DNA of 64,000 nt from assembly GCF_965230805.1 (NCBI RefSeq), contig NZ_OZ246019.1, forward strand, positions 1 to 64,000. The letters are read 5' to 3'. The stretch comes from Marinifilum sp965230805 (GTDB taxonomy: Bacteria; Bacteroidota; Bacteroidia; Bacteroidales; Marinifilaceae). Under the pieces are notes generated by a model, which was not told the origin of the DNA, did not search any database, and saw only the letters and a list, made by a program, of their open reading frames with translations. A program made the translations under genes and the position numbers. This document shows positions 46,345 to 55,909 of the stretch, piece after piece; positions within the stretch are counted from its first letter, which is position 1, and every line of letters begins with the position of its first letter.

Positions 46345-47772
46345 TTAATTTCTTCTCAGATCGATACAAAGCATGTGTTTGTCATCTCTCATCAGCAATC
46401 GGCCATCAACCACCACCAATGGTCCCCATGCATCGTGCCCGTCCATCACCTTGGTTTTGTCCAACAACTGGAAACTTTTAGATGTAGCTTTTGCAATGCT
46501 CACCGTTCCATCATCCCTAAGAATGAAAAACTTACCATCGGCCACAACATATGGACCCAATCCGAATCGGTTGGTCGAACCACTATCCCAAAGAATTGTC
46601 TGACAGTCGTTTGGATCGACACACACAAAGCGGTTTCTTACTCCTCCCGCATCTTTTGGAAGAATACTAAACATGTGTCCGTCGTACAGGATTGGTGTTT
46701 GTTGTTCGGAGGCTATGCCATCTTTTGGCTTGAACTTTTGCAATGTTTCAACGCTGTAATTTCCTCCTGATTTTTTCACCTGCAATAAAATTCCACCGGC
46801 TCCGTATCCCGCAGTCATATACACTTTTCCATTGCCAAAAACAATTGGTGATGGAGCTACAACCGAAGGTGCAAAATCTTTTGTTTTCCATAGAATCTGA
46901 CCCAAATCATCGCCTTCTGCAGAAACACCTACGATACCACCAACAGCGGCATACACCCACATTTTCTTCCCATCTAATGTCATTGGCATAACCGAAGAAT
47001 GCGACATTTTCCATTGATCAGGATTAGGAGTTTCCCAAACTACTTTTCCTGTTGCACAATCAACACCGATTAAAAGAGATGATCCGCCAGGAGCAATAAT
47101 GGCAATATTATCCTCGATAATTGGGCACTGACCTGTATACCAAAATGGAATTTCAGACATGTATTCTTTCACCAAATCAATTCCCCAAATAAAATCTCCT
47201 GTATTTGGATCGGTACACATCACATGACAACGAGGTCCGATCGTAACAAGATACTTTTCGTTGATGGCAGGAACCGTTCTCGAAATACCATGATTTCTCT
47301 TGATACGCACCCTGTACCATCTTCTCCATAATTCTTCTCCTGTCTCTAGTGAGAAGCATCTTAAGGCATCGGCTTTTTTTACTTCATCGTAATCGAGCAC
47401 GTACACTTTGCCATTGTACACAACAGGTGCAGCATGACCTTCTCCCAGTTCCACCTGCCAATCGATCTTAGGCCCATCGCCCCAGGAGTTGATTAATTGG
47501 GTTTGTTCACTTGCAATATTATCTGATTTTTCCCCACGAAATTGCACCCATTTGCCCTTCAGTTCCGTCGAAATCTCTTTGAAGAAATCATATCCTTCTC
47601 CAATTTTAACTTTCCCACCGCTCGATTCACTTTCTTTTGGGCGATTATCCATACCCGGGATACTTGCATGCATTTCCTTAACAGGATTATAAAACAGCCA
47701 GTACGCAAATAGTACTGCAGCAATTGCAGCAGCTAAGAGAATGATACCTTTTTCGCTTCTTTTCGATAGCAT
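46345..47772 (-). CDS. Membrane-anchored PQQ-like beta-propeller protein
   Basis: 475 aa. One N-terminal helix (IILLAAAIAAVLFAYWLFY, about 10-28) and a PQQ-like propeller from about residue 70 on (WVQFRGEKSDN; VLDYDEVKKADALRCFSLETGEELW; VMCTDPNTGDFIW; LIGVDCATGKVVWE). The first strand motif FRG is the counterpart of WRG in the secreted paralogues. The gene ends 55 bp before the NHL gene and begins 60 bp after the propeller gene at 47832, with a palindromic hairpin between them. Confidence 0.84.
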   Translation of the reverse strand: MLSKRSEKGIILLAAAIAAVLFAYWLFYNPVKEMHASIPGMDNRPKESESSGGKVKIGEGYDFFKEISTELKGKWVQFRGEKSDNIASEQTQLINSWGDGPKIDWQVELGEGHAAPVVYNGKVYVLDYDEVKKADALRCFSLETGEELWRRWYRVRIKRNHGISRTVPAINEKYLVTIGPRCHVMCTDPNTGDFIWGIDLVKEYMSEIPFWYTGQCPIIEDNIAIIAPGGSSLLIGVDCATGKVVWETPNPDQWKMSHSSVMPMTLDGKKMWVYAAVGGIVGVSAEGDDLGQILWKTKDFAPSVVAPSPIVFGNGKVYMTAGYGAGGILLQVKKSGGNYSVETLQKFKPKDGIASEQQTPILYDGHMFSILPKDAGGVRNRFVCVDPNDCQTILWDSGSTNRFGLGPYVVADGKFFILRDDGTVSIAKATSKSFQLLDKTKVMDGHDAWGPLVVVDGRLLMRDDKHMLCIDLRRN

Positions 47773-47789
47773 ATCCTTAATCGTAAGAA

Positions 47790-47821
47790 ACCTGTCAGGG
47801 TTTTAAAGACCTAACAGGTTT
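47790..47821 (-). promoter_or_regulatory. Hairpin between two propeller genes
   Basis: AAACCTGTCAGG and CCTAACAGGTTT pair over 12 bases with one wobble, separated by a short loop. No T-tract follows on the minus strand, so it may slow transcription or protect the mRNA 3' end rather than terminate the operon. Confidence 0.4.
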
Positions 47822-47831
47822 AACATTTTCT

Positions 47832-49079
47832 TTATTCTTTAATCGAGTATGCCATAAGTGCGTTTTCATGACGCACATACATCACCCCATCTTTTATTAC
47901 AAGATGCGACCAGTGAGGCCCTTTCCCATATGGAACCTTAAACTCACTAATCACTTTAAATTCTTTAGGATCCGCTTTTACCAAGGCAATATTTCCACCT
48001 TTCTCATCATAGCAATACAGCATCCCTTCTGCCGAAACAATAGAACCTTTGGTTTGCCATTTGGTTTCGTACATTTTAGTACCTGTTTCCCATTCCAAGC
48101 AACACCAATTTCCCATTCTGTTATTTACCCAGTTTGCACCGTAAATGTACCCATCAAGCAATACTGCACCGCCATGGTGAATATCAAGTATGGTGTCCAA
48201 ATAAGCCAATTCAACACCTGTAGCATCTTCATTCAGGTTCAGCATTACTGATTTGTGATCGTATCCATTTGTAACATATAGCTTACCATCTTTATACAAA
48301 GGAGTATTTGTATTGATATTTGACTTCCATTTGCCACCAGCATATTGACCGTAGTCAAATTTCCATTCAATACTTCCATTATCAGGATTTACTCCAAGAA
48401 CATTTTTCTCAATCACGGTTACAATCTGATTCTTACCATTTCGGTTAATCAATAATGGAGACACATATCCGGGCTTGTCATTCAAACTCTCAGATTGCCA
48501 AATGGTTTCTCCAGTCATTTTATCCAATGCGATCATGGTGGTTTGTTCACCGCAAGGCGTGTAGTAAACCATGTTCTTGTATAATAAAATGGATTCTGAG
48601 ATCCCCCACTTTCCAAAAGTTCCTTCGAATTTTTCACTGGCATTCACTTTCCAGTTTATTTCTCCTGTAATTGCATTTACACAAGCCACGTCACCTTTTC
48701 CACTTGACAGGTAAATTCTATCATCCTCGATTGTTGGGGTTGCTCTGCTATCCACAAACGATGCATCCCATCCTCTGCCATAAGCTGTCTTCCATTTTTT
48801 GTTCCCTTTCATATCAAAAGCCAACAAATAATCCATAGAATCGATTAAACCTGTAAGGTATACGGTATTGTGTGCAATGGCTACCGAAGAATAACCAACC
48901 GGTATACTATCATTATACCATAGTAATTCAGGTCCCATAGCAGGCCACTCTTTTAACAATCCGGTTTCATTATACACCCCGGTTCTATTCGGTCCGCGCC
49001 ATTCTGTAAAAACCTTGTCTATTGTCCCTTGCGAAAATGCAAAACAAGCAATGATCCCAAGTCCTAACAATCGTTTCAT
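47832..49079 (-). CDS. Secreted PQQ-like beta-propeller protein
   Basis: 415 aa with a signal peptide-like start (MKRLLGLGIIACFAFSQG). The body opens EWRGPNRTGVYNETGLL and ends with VMYVRHENALMAYSIKE, both shared with the proteins at 33868 and 49112. Blades carry ACVNAITGEINWK and ALDKMTGETIWQ signatures. This WRGPNR start is widely seen in planctomycete and Bacteroidota BamB-like proteins of unknown function. Periplasmic; second gene of the cluster, 32 bp after the first. Confidence 0.84.
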   Translation of the reverse strand: MKRLLGLGIIACFAFSQGTIDKVFTEWRGPNRTGVYNETGLLKEWPAMGPELLWYNDSIPVGYSSVAIAHNTVYLTGLIDSMDYLLAFDMKGNKKWKTAYGRGWDASFVDSRATPTIEDDRIYLSSGKGDVACVNAITGEINWKVNASEKFEGTFGKWGISESILLYKNMVYYTPCGEQTTMIALDKMTGETIWQSESLNDKPGYVSPLLINRNGKNQIVTVIEKNVLGVNPDNGSIEWKFDYGQYAGGKWKSNINTNTPLYKDGKLYVTNGYDHKSVMLNLNEDATGVELAYLDTILDIHHGGAVLLDGYIYGANWVNNRMGNWCCLEWETGTKMYETKWQTKGSIVSAEGMLYCYDEKGGNIALVKADPKEFKVISEFKVPYGKGPHWSHLVIKDGVMYVRHENALMAYSIKE

Positions 49080-49111
49080 AAATTCAATTAGTTATATTAG
49101 TGTTTGTATTT

Positions 49112-50323
49112 CTATTTTGCGATTGAATATACCATTAAAGAACTTCCATGACGCACATATAATTTCTTGTTATGGATTACAATATGTGCCCAGTGTTGTT
49201 TTTCACCATAAGGAACACGAAAAGAGCTTACCTTATTGAAAGAACCCTTGCTTACATCAACTAAAGCTACTTCACCACTATCTCCATAGCAGTATAACAA
49301 GCCATCTGCAAAAATTACATTCCCACGGCTCAACATTTTGGAAGAATACAAAGTTTTCCCTGTCTTCCAGTCAAGGCAAAACCACTCTCTGTTGGTATGA
49401 CCGGAACCATAAATTTTACCATCTAAAAGAACTGCTCCTCCCATTTGGTTATCAAGATCTTCATTTCTCCATAATTCTTTAATACTTGCACCATCTGCAG
49501 ATAGTTCAAGCATTACACCGCCTTTTCCATATCCGCTAAAGCAATACAACATTCCATCTTTGTAAATCGGAGTATTCGGGTGAATTGAGTAACGATTAGG
49601 ATGGTCGAAACTCCAAAGCATCTTACCATCTTTGGCGTCGATTCCCAGTATTGAATTTTGGGTATGGGTTACCAATAGATTTCTGTTGTTTAGCTTGATT
49701 AATGCTGGCGAACAATAAGCCGATTTCTCACCCTTTGCAACCGATTTCCAAATGAGCTCACCATTCTTCTTATTCAAAGCAACAACACTTGCCTGACTCC
49801 CTCCCGGAGTACAAAATAGTTTCTCTCCTTCAACCATAAGATTTTCAGTAACCCCCCATCGAATGTTTTCTCCCTCAAACTCATCAAGAATATTCTTTTT
49901 CCACACAATATCTCCGGTTTCGGTCTTCATGGCAACCACTTCACCATAACCACTCAGAATATATACCAAACCATCATGAATCATTGGAGTTGTTCTTACC
50001 CCATCATAAGTATCCATCCACTCTCTTCCATACACCTGTTTCCAAACTTGATTGCCGGAATGATCAAAAGCAATCACAAAACCATTATCACCTTCGGTTC
50101 CTCCTGTAAAAACATACTTATCGGTAATCGCAGCAGAAGCATGACCTGCACCAAGTTCATCAAAGTGCCATAACATTTTTGGGCCTTCAGCTGGCCATGT
50201 TTTCAATAAATCAGTATCCGGATATTTCCCATCTCTGTTTTCACCGCGCCATTGGGCATCATTTTGCGCCATGCTTACCAAAGCAGACAACACAATTGTT
50301 AAGGATAATAAAATACGTAGCAT
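49112..50323 (-). CDS. Secreted PQQ-like beta-propeller protein, first gene of cluster
   Basis: 403 aa with a signal peptide (MLRILLSLTIVLSALVSMAQ). It starts QWRGENRDGKYPDTDLL and ends KLYVRHGSSLMVYSIAK, the hallmarks of this paralogue group. Blade repeats include VVAMKTETGDIVWKK, ALNKKNGELIWK and GIDAKDGKMLW. No catalytic or cofactor residues known from PQQ dehydrogenases are apparent. It is the promoter-proximal gene: a TATCTTTG element lies about 33 bp upstream and the next 900 bp hold no gene. Confidence 0.84.
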   Translation of the reverse strand: MLRILLSLTIVLSALVSMAQNDAQWRGENRDGKYPDTDLLKTWPAEGPKMLWHFDELGAGHASAAITDKYVFTGGTEGDNGFVIAFDHSGNQVWKQVYGREWMDTYDGVRTTPMIHDGLVYILSGYGEVVAMKTETGDIVWKKNILDEFEGENIRWGVTENLMVEGEKLFCTPGGSQASVVALNKKNGELIWKSVAKGEKSAYCSPALIKLNNRNLLVTHTQNSILGIDAKDGKMLWSFDHPNRYSIHPNTPIYKDGMLYCFSGYGKGGVMLELSADGASIKELWRNEDLDNQMGGAVLLDGKIYGSGHTNREWFCLDWKTGKTLYSSKMLSRGNVIFADGLLYCYGDSGEVALVDVSKGSFNKVSSFRVPYGEKQHWAHIVIHNKKLYVRHGSSLMVYSIAK

Positions 50324-50355
50324 CTGTTATAATTTTAGGTTTTATCGTTAAATCT

Positions 50356-50363
50356 CAAAGATA
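50356..50363 (-). promoter_or_regulatory. Candidate promoter (-7 element) of the redox/terpenoid cluster
   Basis: Minus strand reads TATCTTTG, a perfect TAnnTTTG match, ending 33 bp from the start codon of the first cluster gene. The -33 region is A/T-rich without a clear TTG. Confidence 0.5.
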
Positions 50364-50748
50364 CATTCAATAAATTGTTTTAATGAGTAGTAAGCTATTA
50401 TTACATCAAATCTATTTTAGGTCTAAATAAATAAGTCAAAAGCCGTACACTATTAACATTTACTTGCCATGACAATCACAAATCATCCTTCTATTCGGAA
50501 ATAGTTTAATCATTTTTATTTAGATTCGTTTTACAAAAATTAGCTATTGATTCAGCACCTTTTGGTATTGGATATTAAAGACCTCAATGTCTTTATTTAA
50601 TTTACAATAAAAACCAGAATCAATCCAGAACAAATAAATACTTTTCTTAGTTGCCGTTTAATGTGTAAAACTGTTTTAACAAGTTTTTAACTTTCTATTT
50701 CGATGCTCCGAAAGGACACACTAATCAAACTTTTACCTGGTATTATTA
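50364..50748. other. Spacer upstream of the cluster
   Basis: About 385 bp of A/T-rich DNA between the cluster promoter and the inverted-repeat element. No gene, RNA or strong hairpin recognised. Any upstream regulatory site of the cluster should be here. Confidence 0.4.
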
Positions 50749-51018
50749 TAACGTGAGTTCGACGTAAAATTCTATCCACAGAAAGTTATATTTGCGATAG
50801 ATTGGCATTAAAAATTTGGAAAGAATAGCGGGCTATTTTGAGAAATTTTTAATGTGAAGATGTCGTAAAGAGAACTTTCCATTATGTGTTTGCCTGCTTT
50901 CGGCATAAATTTCCTCAAATCTTCTTGAAATATCCCAATATTCCTTCGAAACTTTGAGAAAATTTCTACTCAAAATCAGATCAAACTGTGAACGAATTTT
51001 ACATCGAACTCACGTTAT
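50749..51018 (+). mobile_element. 270-bp inverted-repeat (MITE-like) element, copy A
   Basis: Begins TAACGTGAGTTCGACGT and ends with an almost exact reverse complement (CATCGAACTCACGTTA). The whole element recurs at 58612-58880 in opposite orientation with only scattered differences. It has no coding capacity, so it would need a transposase in trans. ATTAT occurs on both sides if the repeat is counted from AACGTGAG, a possible target duplication. It lies between the cluster promoter and the glycosidase-like gene. Confidence 0.75.
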
Positions 51019-51257
51019 TATACTCATGAACACAGCAATTAAAATCCGATTCGTTTCATGCCCTTTGAAATCACAATTGAAGCATTGATCGTTTATAATC
51101 ATTCATCTTATTTTAACCGAATCTTAATTAGTAGATACATCATTTGAATTTTACTTTTAAAAAAACGACTTCGGTCAATTTTTTTATGTCATAAATCAAG
51201 CTTATCATACAAAAAAGCTTGGGTTCATTTTATTTATAGATTGATTTATTAATTTTA

Positions 51258-53474
51258 ATGCTGATTCAAATCAATACTATGCTACAAAGTCAATTGCACA
51301 AATCAATAAGAACAAGCTTACTGCTTATTTCTGCGATTTGCATGATTACCTGTAAATCTGACAACAGTATAATTTTCAAATCAGATCAGTATAAAATATA
51401 CCCCAATAGAATTGAGCAGGCAGAATATTCGGCTATTGCTATAAACGATAAAGAAATCAGATCTAACTATCCAGGCCTAACTGCCAACAGCTGGAAACAA
51501 AAACGAAAACTATTTGATTATCCTACTTACCAATGCAAGCACACTTTACTAAATGCAATTTACAACTTGTCATTAGAAGAAATAGACCGAAAAATAATTA
51601 ACGACAGCATATTTTCTCCAGAGAGCATTGCAACCAGCACTTTGGGGTATTCAAGCATTTTATCATTGGCACTTCTTCTTCCCGATGTTTGCCAAAACAG
51701 CTTAATACAGAGAGTTAGAAAGGATAGAATCATTCAAGATTCAGGCACAGGAGGATCGTGGCCAATAAGTTCGGATCGATTGGTTTGGGCTATTGCCGCC
51801 TGGGAAATTTACAAAGCAAAAGGAGACAAAGATTGGCTCAGGAAAAGCTATTTCATTATTAAAAACAGCTTGGATGACGATCTTAACGTCATCTGGGATT
51901 ACCACTCTCATCTTTTTAAAGGGGAAGCTTCATTTTTAAATTGGAGAGAACAATCCTATCCTTCTTGGATGTCGCCAATTGACATTTACGAAAGCTATTC
52001 TCTTTCAAATCAAATCATCCATTACAAGGCACTTCAGGTAATCATTAAAATGGGAAGCCTACTAAATAAGGACACTCAAAAATATTCTCACATATCCGAA
52101 GCATTAAAAAAGAGCATCAACAAACAATTTTATTTGGGTGAGGATCAACACCTGAGTCAGTTTAAATACAAAAACTACAATTTACTGTCCGATCATTCGG
52201 ATGCGCTTGGCGAATCGCTTGCCAACATTTGGCATGTAAGTAAAGAATCTGACAAACAGCTGCCAATTACAAACTTTGGTACGCCTTGTTTCTACCCTCA
52301 AATTCCCAACATCCCAAATTATCACAACAACACAAGTTGGCCATTTGTTCAAGGATTTTGGAATTGGGCTGTAGCTGAAAACCGAAACACAATGGCTGTA
52401 CTTTATGGCTTGTCATCATCAATAAGATCAACAGGATTATTCTTAACAAACAAGGAGAACTTTGAAATCGACAATGGAGATTTTAACTATACTGAATCAA
52501 ATTCTGATCGCAATTTATTAAGTGCTGCTGCATCGGTATCAAACTTCCTGCATGTATTAATGGGAATAAGATTAAATGCGAAAGAGATGGAATTTAAACC
52601 AGTAATTCCAAGAGAACTAAAAGGGAAACACACTTTAAGCAACTTAAAATATCAAAATGCAATTCTTCATATCGAGATCTTAGGATTTGGCGATAAAATA
52701 AGCTCATTTACATTTGATGATACTGCCTACCGAAGAGCCATAATTCCTAAAGACATAGAGGGACATCATAAAATTGTGATTAAAATGAACAATCAAATCC
52801 CTGATGGAGAAAAGGTAAATCTGGTCAGCAATCAAACATCCCCTTCTACTCCGACTCTTTCATACCGAAAGCAAGAACTACATTGGAATCAGATTAAGAA
52901 TGCAAGTCATTATAAGGTGTACAGGAATGGGGAACTTCTTTTGGAAACAAAAGACAATTACATGACAGAACTTAGCTTTGAGTATCCGGTCGAATTCTGC
53001 GTTCAAGCCGTTGACAGTCTACATTATCACTCGTTCTTATCGAAACCTATTGTACTTTGTCAAAGCAAATACGAGAAGTTTTTAGAAGCTGAGGCTTTTC
53101 AAACAAATCAAAAATCAAGCTTTATTGTTCTAAAAAAATCAGACCCGGAACCCTATTACTTTCAAATTAAAGCCCCCAAAAGAGGGCTTTACCAAATTAG
53201 CTTCTTGTATGCTAATGGGAATGGGGATTTCGACAAAGGCGACAAATGCGTTAGCAGAAGTTTATGGCAGAACAATGGCTATTTAGGGTCGATTGTATTT
53301 CCGCAGCGCGGAAAAGGAAATTGGAGTGACTACGGATATTCTAACAGCTTTCAAACCAAGCTTAAGAAAGGTCTTAACTTTTTTAAAATCAGCTTTGAAG
53401 AATTTAACGACAACATGAATGGGATACAAAATGCCGTTCGCATAGATAAAATCAAATTATTACGAATTGAATAA
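51258..53474 (+). CDS. Lipoprotein with six-hairpin glycosidase-like domain and C-terminal beta-sandwich
   Basis: 738 aa. A lipoprotein signal (TSLLLISAICMITC) is better formed from an in-frame Met at 51279. Residues about 90-430 look like an (alpha/alpha)6 glycosidase: GGSWPISSDRLVWAIAAWEI, LNWREQSYPSWM, GFWNWAVAENRNTM. This resembles GH63/trehalase/mannosylglycerate hydrolase-like enzymes. After a beta-rich part, the last 130 residues (EAEAFQTNQKSS to the C-terminus) resemble a CBM6/35-type sandwich. Substrate unknown. Surface or periplasmic. Confidence 0.65.
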   Translation: MLIQINTMLQSQLHKSIRTSLLLISAICMITCKSDNSIIFKSDQYKIYPNRIEQAEYSAIAINDKEIRSNYPGLTANSWKQKRKLFDYPTYQCKHTLLNAIYNLSLEEIDRKIINDSIFSPESIATSTLGYSSILSLALLLPDVCQNSLIQRVRKDRIIQDSGTGGSWPISSDRLVWAIAAWEIYKAKGDKDWLRKSYFIIKNSLDDDLNVIWDYHSHLFKGEASFLNWREQSYPSWMSPIDIYESYSLSNQIIHYKALQVIIKMGSLLNKDTQKYSHISEALKKSINKQFYLGEDQHLSQFKYKNYNLLSDHSDALGESLANIWHVSKESDKQLPITNFGTPCFYPQIPNIPNYHNNTSWPFVQGFWNWAVAENRNTMAVLYGLSSSIRSTGLFLTNKENFEIDNGDFNYTESNSDRNLLSAAASVSNFLHVLMGIRLNAKEMEFKPVIPRELKGKHTLSNLKYQNAILHIEILGFGDKISSFTFDDTAYRRAIIPKDIEGHHKIVIKMNNQIPDGEKVNLVSNQTSPSTPTLSYRKQELHWNQIKNASHYKVYRNGELLLETKDNYMTELSFEYPVEFCVQAVDSLHYHSFLSKPIVLCQSKYEKFLEAEAFQTNQKSSFIVLKKSDPEPYYFQIKAPKRGLYQISFLYANGNGDFDKGDKCVSRSLWQNNGYLGSIVFPQRGKGNWSDYGYSNSFQTKLKKGLNFFKISFEEFNDNMNGIQNAVRIDKIKLLRIE

Positions 53475-53485
53475 AGCTATAGCCC

Positions 53486-54316
53486 ATGTATTACGACATA
53501 GTGAATCAAATGGATGATGATGAAGCATCAGATTACGATTGGGAAATTGTAGATGGCAAACCAAGATATCGTTGGTACAAATACGCACTTAACTCTGTAT
53601 ACATGATTTCATCAGTAGACGAAAAATGCAATATCGAAACTGTGTCCTTCGATGATCTTGATGCATGGTACGAATGTGTCAATTGGGTTGCTAAAAACGA
53701 TCCCGAAGCTTTAATGCATATCATGAGCAAGTTGGTAGATCCGGTTAACCCAATTGTAAAGACAAAACTATTGGAGAGTCTCGAAAAAAGTGAATACTAC
53801 TCTGCTTGCCTAATTGTAGATACCCATCTGCGAATAAAAGAAGAACCAAAAGAGCGAGATTTTAATCGAAAAAAGGAAAAATATAGTAAAATTGCAGACG
53901 AAGATATTGCCAAACAACTGATAGGAATGTCGCAAATACTTCATTCATTAAAAACTACTGCAAAAAACAAGCTATACGAAGAAAAGCTGCAGGAACCCAT
54001 AAGTTACCTTCTCAACATCGAAAAGTTTGCAAGGACAAAAACCAATAAATTTATCGAAACCTTGCAGTGGATGATCGAAAATGCACCCGAAGACTTAAAG
54101 CGAATCTTCAATACCGAAATACAAATCGAGATTAGAGACAACTTTTTAAATTATTTTGCAGAACGAGAACATTACCAACTATGTTCTTTCATGATGAAGT
54201 GCATTCCTGTTATCGAAACAGATTTCTATTTCGATATTCCTCCCTATAAAGACGAATACGATGATGAAGCCTATTTTGGTGAGGATGAGGATGAGGATGA
54301 GGAGTTAGACGATTAA
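53486..54316 (+). CDS. Hypothetical acidic protein
   Basis: 276 aa, no signal peptide, no family recognised. The N-terminal 45 residues are Asp/Tyr-rich (DDDEASDYDWEIVDGKPRYR), the centre is helical with many charged residues, and the last 15 are nearly all Asp and Glu (GEDEDEDEELDD), encoded by an imperfect GAGGAT repeat that could expand or contract. It starts 11 bp after the glycosidase-like gene and may be cotranscribed with it. Confidence 0.65.
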   Translation: MYYDIVNQMDDDEASDYDWEIVDGKPRYRWYKYALNSVYMISSVDEKCNIETVSFDDLDAWYECVNWVAKNDPEALMHIMSKLVDPVNPIVKTKLLESLEKSEYYSACLIVDTHLRIKEEPKERDFNRKKEKYSKIADEDIAKQLIGMSQILHSLKTTAKNKLYEEKLQEPISYLLNIEKFARTKTNKFIETLQWMIENAPEDLKRIFNTEIQIEIRDNFLNYFAEREHYQLCSFMMKCIPVIETDFYFDIPPYKDEYDDEAYFGEDEDEDEELDD

Positions 54317-54319
54317 GGC

Positions 54320-54354
54320 AAAAAAATCCCCATGAATACAATATTCACGGGGAT
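54320..54354 (-). terminator. Terminator of the Spy-like gene
   Basis: On the minus strand, ATCCCCGTGAATA and TATTCATGGGGAT pair with one wobble and are followed by a T7 tract. It lies 24 bp past the stop codon of the gene at 54378; it may also stop the convergent gene less efficiently. Confidence 0.8.
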
Positions 54355-54377
54355 CAACATTGATATATAATTTTAAC

Positions 54378-54716
54378 TTACCTTCTTCTCTGCTGAGCCA
54401 TTTTTTCTTCCAACTTCTTAAATTGCTCCTCAGTTAATATCTTTTTGAATTCAGCAATCATTGTTTTTTGCTTCTCCTGCATTGTAGTCATCATCGCATT
54501 GCGATCTCCACTTTTCATCAATTCTTGCATGGTTTTTCCCATATCAAGAATTTGTTCGTAAACCGCTGCTTCTTGTTTATCATCTAATCCTAAATCAGCC
54601 TTCATAGCTGCAGTTTGCTGTTTTGCCATATCTTCAGGTTTAGGCATACTTTGCGCATTTACCGATAGGTTAATTGCAAATACAGCAGCAATCATTAATA
54701 ATAGAAATCGTTTCAT
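54378..54716 (-). CDS. Small periplasmic Spy/CpxP-like protein
   Basis: 112 aa with a signal peptide (MKRFLLLMIAAVFAINLSVNAQ). The mature 90 residues are Met-, Gln- and Lys-rich helices ending in ILTEEQFKKLEEKMAQQ, which resembles the LTxxQ motif of Spy/CpxP-type periplasmic chaperones. Likely an envelope-stress protein. GTTAA-N5-GTTAA repeats lie 65-100 bp upstream, similar to those at the two-component system near 13660. Confidence 0.65.
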   Translation of the reverse strand: MKRFLLLMIAAVFAINLSVNAQSMPKPEDMAKQQTAAMKADLGLDDKQEAAVYEQILDMGKTMQELMKSGDRNAMMTTMQEKQKTMIAEFKKILTEEQFKKLEEKMAQQRRR

Positions 54717-54780
54717 GTTGTTTTATTTAATTCGTTAATTTTCTTGTTTTCAAAGAAACACCATTAAGCAGCCAAGAAAT

Positions 54781-54816
54781 GTTAACGTTAGCCCAATTAA
54801 GGTTAATCTATGTTAA
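54781..54816 (+). promoter_or_regulatory. GTTAA direct repeats upstream of the Spy-like gene
   Basis: GTTAA occurs at 54781, 54802 and 54812, the last two separated by exactly 10 bp (GTTAATCTATGTTAA). Distance and orientation relative to the Spy-like gene equal those of the repeats relative to the kinase operon near 13660. Possible response-regulator site. Confidence 0.45.
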
Positions 54817-54978
54817 TAAGCCCGATTCAACTATAAATACACTGGCTGATCGCAGTTTTTTTTGGGGGTAAAAATTCTCTAAAACTGATGTAGGTAACAT
54901 TCCGTTCGCATAGGTTAGCATTATCTCAAGAAAATACAATCCTCAAAAAAATATTGTAAATTAGTATATCTTATCAAA

Positions 54979-55908
54979 ATGATTATGCCTGACACAAAAA
55001 CACTTATTGCTAATGAACGCAAGGCGTTAATGCAATTAATGGATAACGAACCATACAAAGTTCCAAGTCGAAAAATCAATGAGAATCTTTTAATCGCAAC
55101 ATGGAATATTCAGCATTTTTCTAACAATAAAAGCAAAAGAGCTTTACAATACATTGCTGATGTTTGTGAAAGATTTGATATTATAGCGCTTCAAGAGGTC
55201 AAGACTGACTTAAGAGGATTGAGTAAATTACAAGATTTACTCCCCGGCAATTACAAAATTCTGGTTTCCGACCCAACAGGAAACTACGAACGTTTTGCTT
55301 TTTTATATGACAAACGAACTGTAATCCCAACAGGCTTGGTTTGTGAGATTGGTTTTCCTGTAACAGCAAAAACTCATCAAGGCTATCAATTACACAGGAT
55401 GCCTTATTGTGCATCATTTAAAGCAGGAAGATTTGATTTTGTGATTGCATCTGTACACATTTATTACGGTCAAACAAAAGTTGAAAAAGAAGAAAGAAAA
55501 AAGGAAATTCAAGAATTGGCAAAACACATCTACAAACGATCAAAAACCAATAGAAACAAAGTGTTCGACAGAGACTTTTTTGTACTTGGCGATTTCAATA
55601 TCGAAGAATATGGTGATCAATTCTTTTCGGCTTTAGAATCAAATGGTTTTGCCATGCCGGATAAAATGAACGAGTTAAAAACCAATTTCCTCCAAACATC
55701 CACCTATGATAAAATTGCCTGGGTTAAAAGGGATTCGTTTCAATTTTCAGGCAACTGCAATGTCGTTCCCTTCGGAAAGGTTCTTTTTCAAGACCAAAAC
55801 CCCAAAGGCGGAAAAAAACAAATCAGCGACCATTTGCCTCTTTGGGCAGAATTTCAGATTAACAGTTTAAGTCAGGAACTTGACCAAATGATTAACCTAA
55901 ATGGGTAA
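54979..55908 (+). CDS. Endonuclease/exonuclease/phosphatase family protein
   Basis: 309 aa. The DNase I-like fold is indicated by TWNIQHFS near the N-terminus (Asn ligand), IIALQEVKT (catalytic Glu), VLGDFNIEEYGD (Asp-x-Asn) and KQISDHLPLWAEF (Asp-His). All key residues are present. No signal peptide, so probably cytoplasmic. The family includes nucleases and phosphatases; the substrate cannot be predicted. A single end of the inverted-repeat element begins 2 bp after its stop codon. Confidence 0.85.
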   Translation: MIMPDTKTLIANERKALMQLMDNEPYKVPSRKINENLLIATWNIQHFSNNKSKRALQYIADVCERFDIIALQEVKTDLRGLSKLQDLLPGNYKILVSDPTGNYERFAFLYDKRTVIPTGLVCEIGFPVTAKTHQGYQLHRMPYCASFKAGRFDFVIASVHIYYGQTKVEKEERKKEIQELAKHIYKRSKTNRNKVFDRDFFVLGDFNIEEYGDQFFSALESNGFAMPDKMNELKTNFLQTSTYDKIAWVKRDSFQFSGNCNVVPFGKVLFQDQNPKGGKKQISDHLPLWAEFQINSLSQELDQMINLNG

Positions 55909-55909
55909 A

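Noticed and set aside
33868..50323. Quinoprotein alcohol dehydrogenases
   Set aside because: The propellers have PQQ-like repeats only; no vicinal Cys, no cytochrome c domain and no PQQ synthesis genes were seen.
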